Shown here piece after piece: positions 7,128 to 8,686 of a stretch of 8,686 nucleotides of DNA (position 1 is its first letter; each line of letters starts with the position of its first letter). Location: NCBI GenBank assembly GCA_023459095.1, contig JAEWVQ010000136.1, positions 1-8,686 on the forward strand, read 5' to 3'. The DNA is from Pseudomonadota bacterium (lineage in GTDB: Bacteria > Pseudomonadota > Gammaproteobacteria > Burkholderiales > Rhodocyclaceae). The translations under genes were made by a program, and so were the position numbers. The notes under the pieces are model-generated. The model was not told the DNA's origin. It saw nothing but the letters and a program-made list of their open reading frames with translations, and did no database searches.

Positions 7128-7859
7128 TCACTGGCCGGTTTCGCTCGTGGCGCCGGCGTCGCCCGCAGATGCTGCGCGGCGGGCGCGGATGCGCTCCATG
7201 GCGCGGCGCTGGCGCTCGCCGTCGGTGCCGATGCCGGCCTCGGCGAGCTTGGTTTCCAGGGCCTTGAGACCGAGTTCCTTGTCGAGTGCATCGGCGGCGG
7301 CCATGCGGTCGGCGAGGTCTTCGTGGCGGCGCTTGATGCGTTCGAGCGATTCGCGCGCACTCACCAGCTTGGAGCCGCTGGCGCCGATGTTGTCGGAGAT
7401 CGAGCGCGTCGCGCGGTACACGCTCTCGGTGGTGCGCGCCATTGCCACTTCACGCTCGTGTTCGCGCACCTTGGCCTCGGCGGCCTTGATCAGCTCCTTG
7501 AGCTTGCCGACCTGCAGCGCGTAGTCGGCATGGGCGCGGGTCTGCTCGTCGAGCTCGGCTTCGAGCGCGGCGACCTTGGCGGCGACCTCCTCGGCGAGCG
7601 TCTCCTTGCCCTTGTTCAGGGCATCGACGGCGAGGCCTTCGAGGCGCAGCGTATCGGCGCGCAGGCGCTCGATCTCGCGTGCGCTCTGCATCTCCTTGGC
7701 CATCACGCCGGTCAGTTCGCCGCGCGCCTTCAGGATCGCGTTGCGGGCATCGACGATCTCCTGCTCGTAGATGCGGGTGGCGTTGGCGTCGATCACGCTC
7801 TCGCCGAGTTCGCGCGCGCTGCCGCGCAGCAGGGTGAGGATCTTTCCGATCACGCTCAT
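7128..7859 (-). CDS. pspA: PspA/IM30 family protein (YjfJ-like)
   Basis: This is a 243-residue protein that is almost wholly alpha-helical coiled coil. It opens with the amphipathic helix MSVIGKILTLLRGSARELGE, used by the family to sit on stressed membranes. Next comes the family stretch ARELGESVIDANATRIYEQE and heptad-rich helices to about residue 205, then a low-complexity tail (220-243). PspA/IM30 proteins polymerise into ESCRT-III-like rods or rings that repair or shield the inner membrane. The N-terminus and the DUF2170 neighbour point to the YjfJ branch rather than the classical PspF-controlled pspABC system; no PspB, PspC or PspF is in the window. The start is well supported: AAGGAGG (7865-7871) lies at ideal distance and overlaps the stop codon of the preceding gene by one base, so the two are probably translationally coupled. 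Confidence 0.94.
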   Translation of the reverse strand: MSVIGKILTLLRGSARELGESVIDANATRIYEQEIVDARNAILKARGELTGVMAKEMQSAREIERLRADTLRLEGLAVDALNKGKETLAEEVAAKVAALEAELDEQTRAHADYALQVGKLKELIKAAEAKVREHEREVAMARTTESVYRATRSISDNIGASGSKLVSARESLERIKRRHEDLADRMAAADALDKELGLKALETKLAEAGIGTDGERQRRAMERIRARRAASAGDAGATSETGQ

Positions 7860-7870
7860 CTTCGCCTCCT

Positions 7871-8287
7871 TCAGGCCAGGTATTCGGACAGCGCATCGAG
7901 CGCGTCCAGCGCGTTGTCGCTGAGCGCGGCAACGTCATGGGCGATGTCCTCGACGCGGGCGTCATGGGCGAGAGCGCCGAACAGCACGTAGCGGCCGTCT
8001 ACGCGGCCGAACGAGGACAGGGGGATCGACAGGTTGAGGTCGAGCAGGGCTTCGAGCAGCTCGGTACGGCGCGCCGGCAGCACCTCGGCCTCGCCCCACA
8101 GATAGCAGATGCACAGCGTCTGCGCCTCGGAGGCGGTGATGAAGATGGGCAGCTCCTCGCGGCCGCCGATGACCACCTGGATCACCGGCACCGAGCCGGG
8201 AATCGGCTGCAGGCTGACGCTTGCGCCGCCGAGGCGGGCGGCGACGAGGATGTCGAGCCCGGCGATCCGTTCTTGCAGCGATTTCAT
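7871..8287 (-). CDS. DUF2170 family protein (YjfI-like)
   Basis: This is a 138-residue soluble protein (MKSLQERIAGLDILVAARL at the start) with a beta-rich middle (VSLQPIP, VPVIQVVIGG, ELPIFITASE) and two later helical parts (TELLEALLDLNLSIPLS and the acidic C-terminal helix DALDALSEYLA). Length and pattern match DUF2170, the family of E. coli YjfI (about 133 residues). It is habitually encoded just before a YjfJ-type PspA, and a chaperone-like or adaptor role toward PspA has been suggested. The ATG at 8285-8287 was chosen over an upstream ATG at 8354-8356 because a GGGGGAG ribosome site sits 6 bases before it. The upstream ATG would place coding sequence across the promoter. It is the first gene of the operon, about 34 bases after the predicted transcription start. 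Confidence 0.9.
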   Translation of the reverse strand: MKSLQERIAGLDILVAARLGGASVSLQPIPGSVPVIQVVIGGREELPIFITASEAQTLCICYLWGEAEVLPARRTELLEALLDLNLSIPLSSFGRVDGRYVLFGALAHDARVEDIAHDVAALSDNALDALDALSEYLA

Positions 8288-8327
8288 CGTTTCTCCCCCT
8301 GATGTCGTGTCGACCACGTTCGGATGC

Positions 8328-8356
8328 AATCTAGGTAGCCCGACATAAAATGTCAA
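8328..8356 (-). promoter_or_regulatory. Sigma70-type promoter of the stress operon
   Basis: On the minus strand a perfect -35 box TTGACA (8351-8356) is followed by exactly 17 bases and the -10 candidate TAGATT (8328-8333, 4 of 6 matches to TATAAT). A start near 8321 would give a short 5' leader before the DUF2170 gene. The -35 box lies inside the inverted repeat, as expected for a repressed or tightly controlled promoter. It is an AT-rich island in very GC-rich surroundings. Confidence 0.72.
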
Positions 8357-8373
8357 GACATTTTATGTCGGGC
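8338..8373. promoter_or_regulatory. Perfect 17-bp inverted repeat, likely operator (paired GACAT-N3-ATGTC sites)
   Basis: The arms 8338-8354 and 8357-8373 are exact reverse complements with a two-base AA centre. Each arm holds a smaller palindrome, GACATAAAATGTC (8342-8354) and GACATTTTATGTC (8357-8369), i.e. GACAT and ATGTC half-sites around a 3-bp AT core. The two sites are thus 15 bp apart centre to centre, roughly one and a half helical turns. The right site covers the region upstream of the -35 box; the left site covers the -35 to -10 spacer. This geometry suits a dimeric repressor binding cooperatively. The regulator is unknown; the RHH-like product of the third gene is a candidate. A terminator hairpin is less likely because no T-run follows in either direction. 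Confidence 0.78.
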
Positions 8374-8497
8374 GCGCCTTCATGTCTCGCCGGCGGTTGG
8401 GGGTGCCCCCGCCCGCAATGGCGTGCGCGCCGCGGCGCCGCGATTATGCTTCTGTAATCAATCGGCGGGGAGGGGCGGGATCGGGCCCGCGGCGCGC
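8374..8497. other. Gene-free gap between adenosyltransferase and stress operon
   Basis: No credible gene is seen in these 124 bases. They hold a 12-bp self-complementary block CGCGGCGCCGCG (8431-8442), a GGGGG-TG-CCCCC potential hairpin (8399-8410) and an inverted repeat GATTA-N8-TAATC (8442-8459). None is followed by a T-run on the minus strand, so I cannot name a terminator for the upstream gene. Read-through into the stress operon is possible. Confidence 0.5.
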
Positions 8498-8686
8498 TCA
8501 GGCGTTCTTGCGCTTCTGCCACAGCACGTCGCCGCGGCCGCCCGCGCGATTGAGCACGCGGCCGAGGACGAACAGCAGGTCGGAGAGGCGGTTGAGGTAC
8601 TGGCGCGGGCCGTCGTTCACCGCTTCTTCCTCGGCGAGCGCCACCAGCGCGCGCTCGGCGCGCCGGCATACGGTGCGGGCGTGGTG
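8498..8686 (-). CDS. Cob(I)alamin adenosyltransferase, PduO/MMAB type (C-terminal fragment)
   Basis: The frame is open from the right edge to a TGA at 8498-8500 and gives the last 62 residues. They contain the signature end of the PduO/MMAB family: TVCRRAERALVAL, then QYLNRLSDLLFVLGRVLNR, then GGRGDVLWQKRKNA. The family transfers adenosyl from ATP to cob(I)alamin to make coenzyme B12; the RLSDLLF helix belongs to the C-terminal part of its five-helix bundle. The N-terminal ATP-binding part and the start lie outside the window. It is co-directional with the stress operon but separated by a gap and a strong-looking promoter, so a functional link is not implied. Confidence 0.92.
   Translation of the reverse strand, partial: HHARTVCRRAERALVALAEEEAVNDGPRQYLNRLSDLLFVLGRVLNRAGGRGDVLWQKRKNA

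Noticed and set aside
7112..7360. An upstream extension of the small RHH-like gene to an ATG at 7360
   Set aside because: The extra 83 codons overlap pspA in another frame and read as Ser/Pro/Ala-rich shadow. The GTG at 7109-7111 has a good ribosome site right after the pspA stop.
8288..8356. A longer DUF2170 start at 8356
   Set aside because: It would run coding sequence through the -10 box and half the palindrome. The ATG at 8287 has a strong Shine-Dalgarno and gives the family's usual length.
8338..8373. The inverted repeat as a terminator for the adenosyltransferase gene
   Set aside because: The stem is AT-rich in the middle, no T-run follows, and it coincides with a -35 box at ideal spacing from a -10 box. 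Operator is the better reading.
1..8686. CRISPR arrays, tRNA or rRNA genes, insertion sequences
   Set aside because: No regularly spaced repeats, clover-leaf-like sequences, rRNA signatures or transposase motifs were seen on either strand.

Overview
The window looks chromosomal and comes from a GC-rich Gram-negative bacterium, at roughly two thirds G+C or more by eye. I would guess a betaproteobacterium of the Azoarcus/Thauera kind, but that rests only on composition and gene content. All convincing genes are on the minus strand, so transcription runs from high to low coordinates. The very long plus-strand reading frames are antisense shadows.

In transcription order: (1) the last 62 codons of a PduO/MMAB-type cob(I)alamin adenosyltransferase (8686-8498). 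(2) A gene-free stretch (8374-8497). (3) A near-consensus sigma70 promoter whose -35 box lies in a perfect 17-bp inverted repeat (8328-8373). (4) A tightly packed set of seven genes: DUF2170/YjfI-like (8287-7871), PspA/IM30-like (7859-7128), a 107-residue protein that reads as two fused ribbon-helix-helix units (7111-6788), a YqiJ-like membrane protein with an OB-fold (6735-6106), a 700-residue flotillin/SPFH protein (6020-3918), an HNH endonuclease (3878-3318), and the first 1093 residues of a giant 'DNA repair ATPase' of the DUF3686 type (3280 to beyond the left edge).

The gaps between the seven genes are 11-85 bp, so a single transcript is likely. YjfI-YjfJ and YqiJ-YqiK are two separate envelope-stress modules in E. 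coli; here they are joined behind one promoter. The likely theme is membrane surveillance. PspA coats damaged inner membrane. DUF2170 is its usual small partner. YqiJ and the flotillin form a membrane scaffold or microdomain. The large ATPase is a conserved companion of unknown mechanism.

Two genes are unusual. The HNH nuclease has visibly lower G+C (about 55%) and sits between flotillin and ATPase, which suggests late insertion into the operon. The small RHH-like protein is a candidate DNA-binding autoregulator of the paired palindromes at the promoter. Whether the ensemble is a stress system, a phage-defence system or both cannot be settled from sequence alone.
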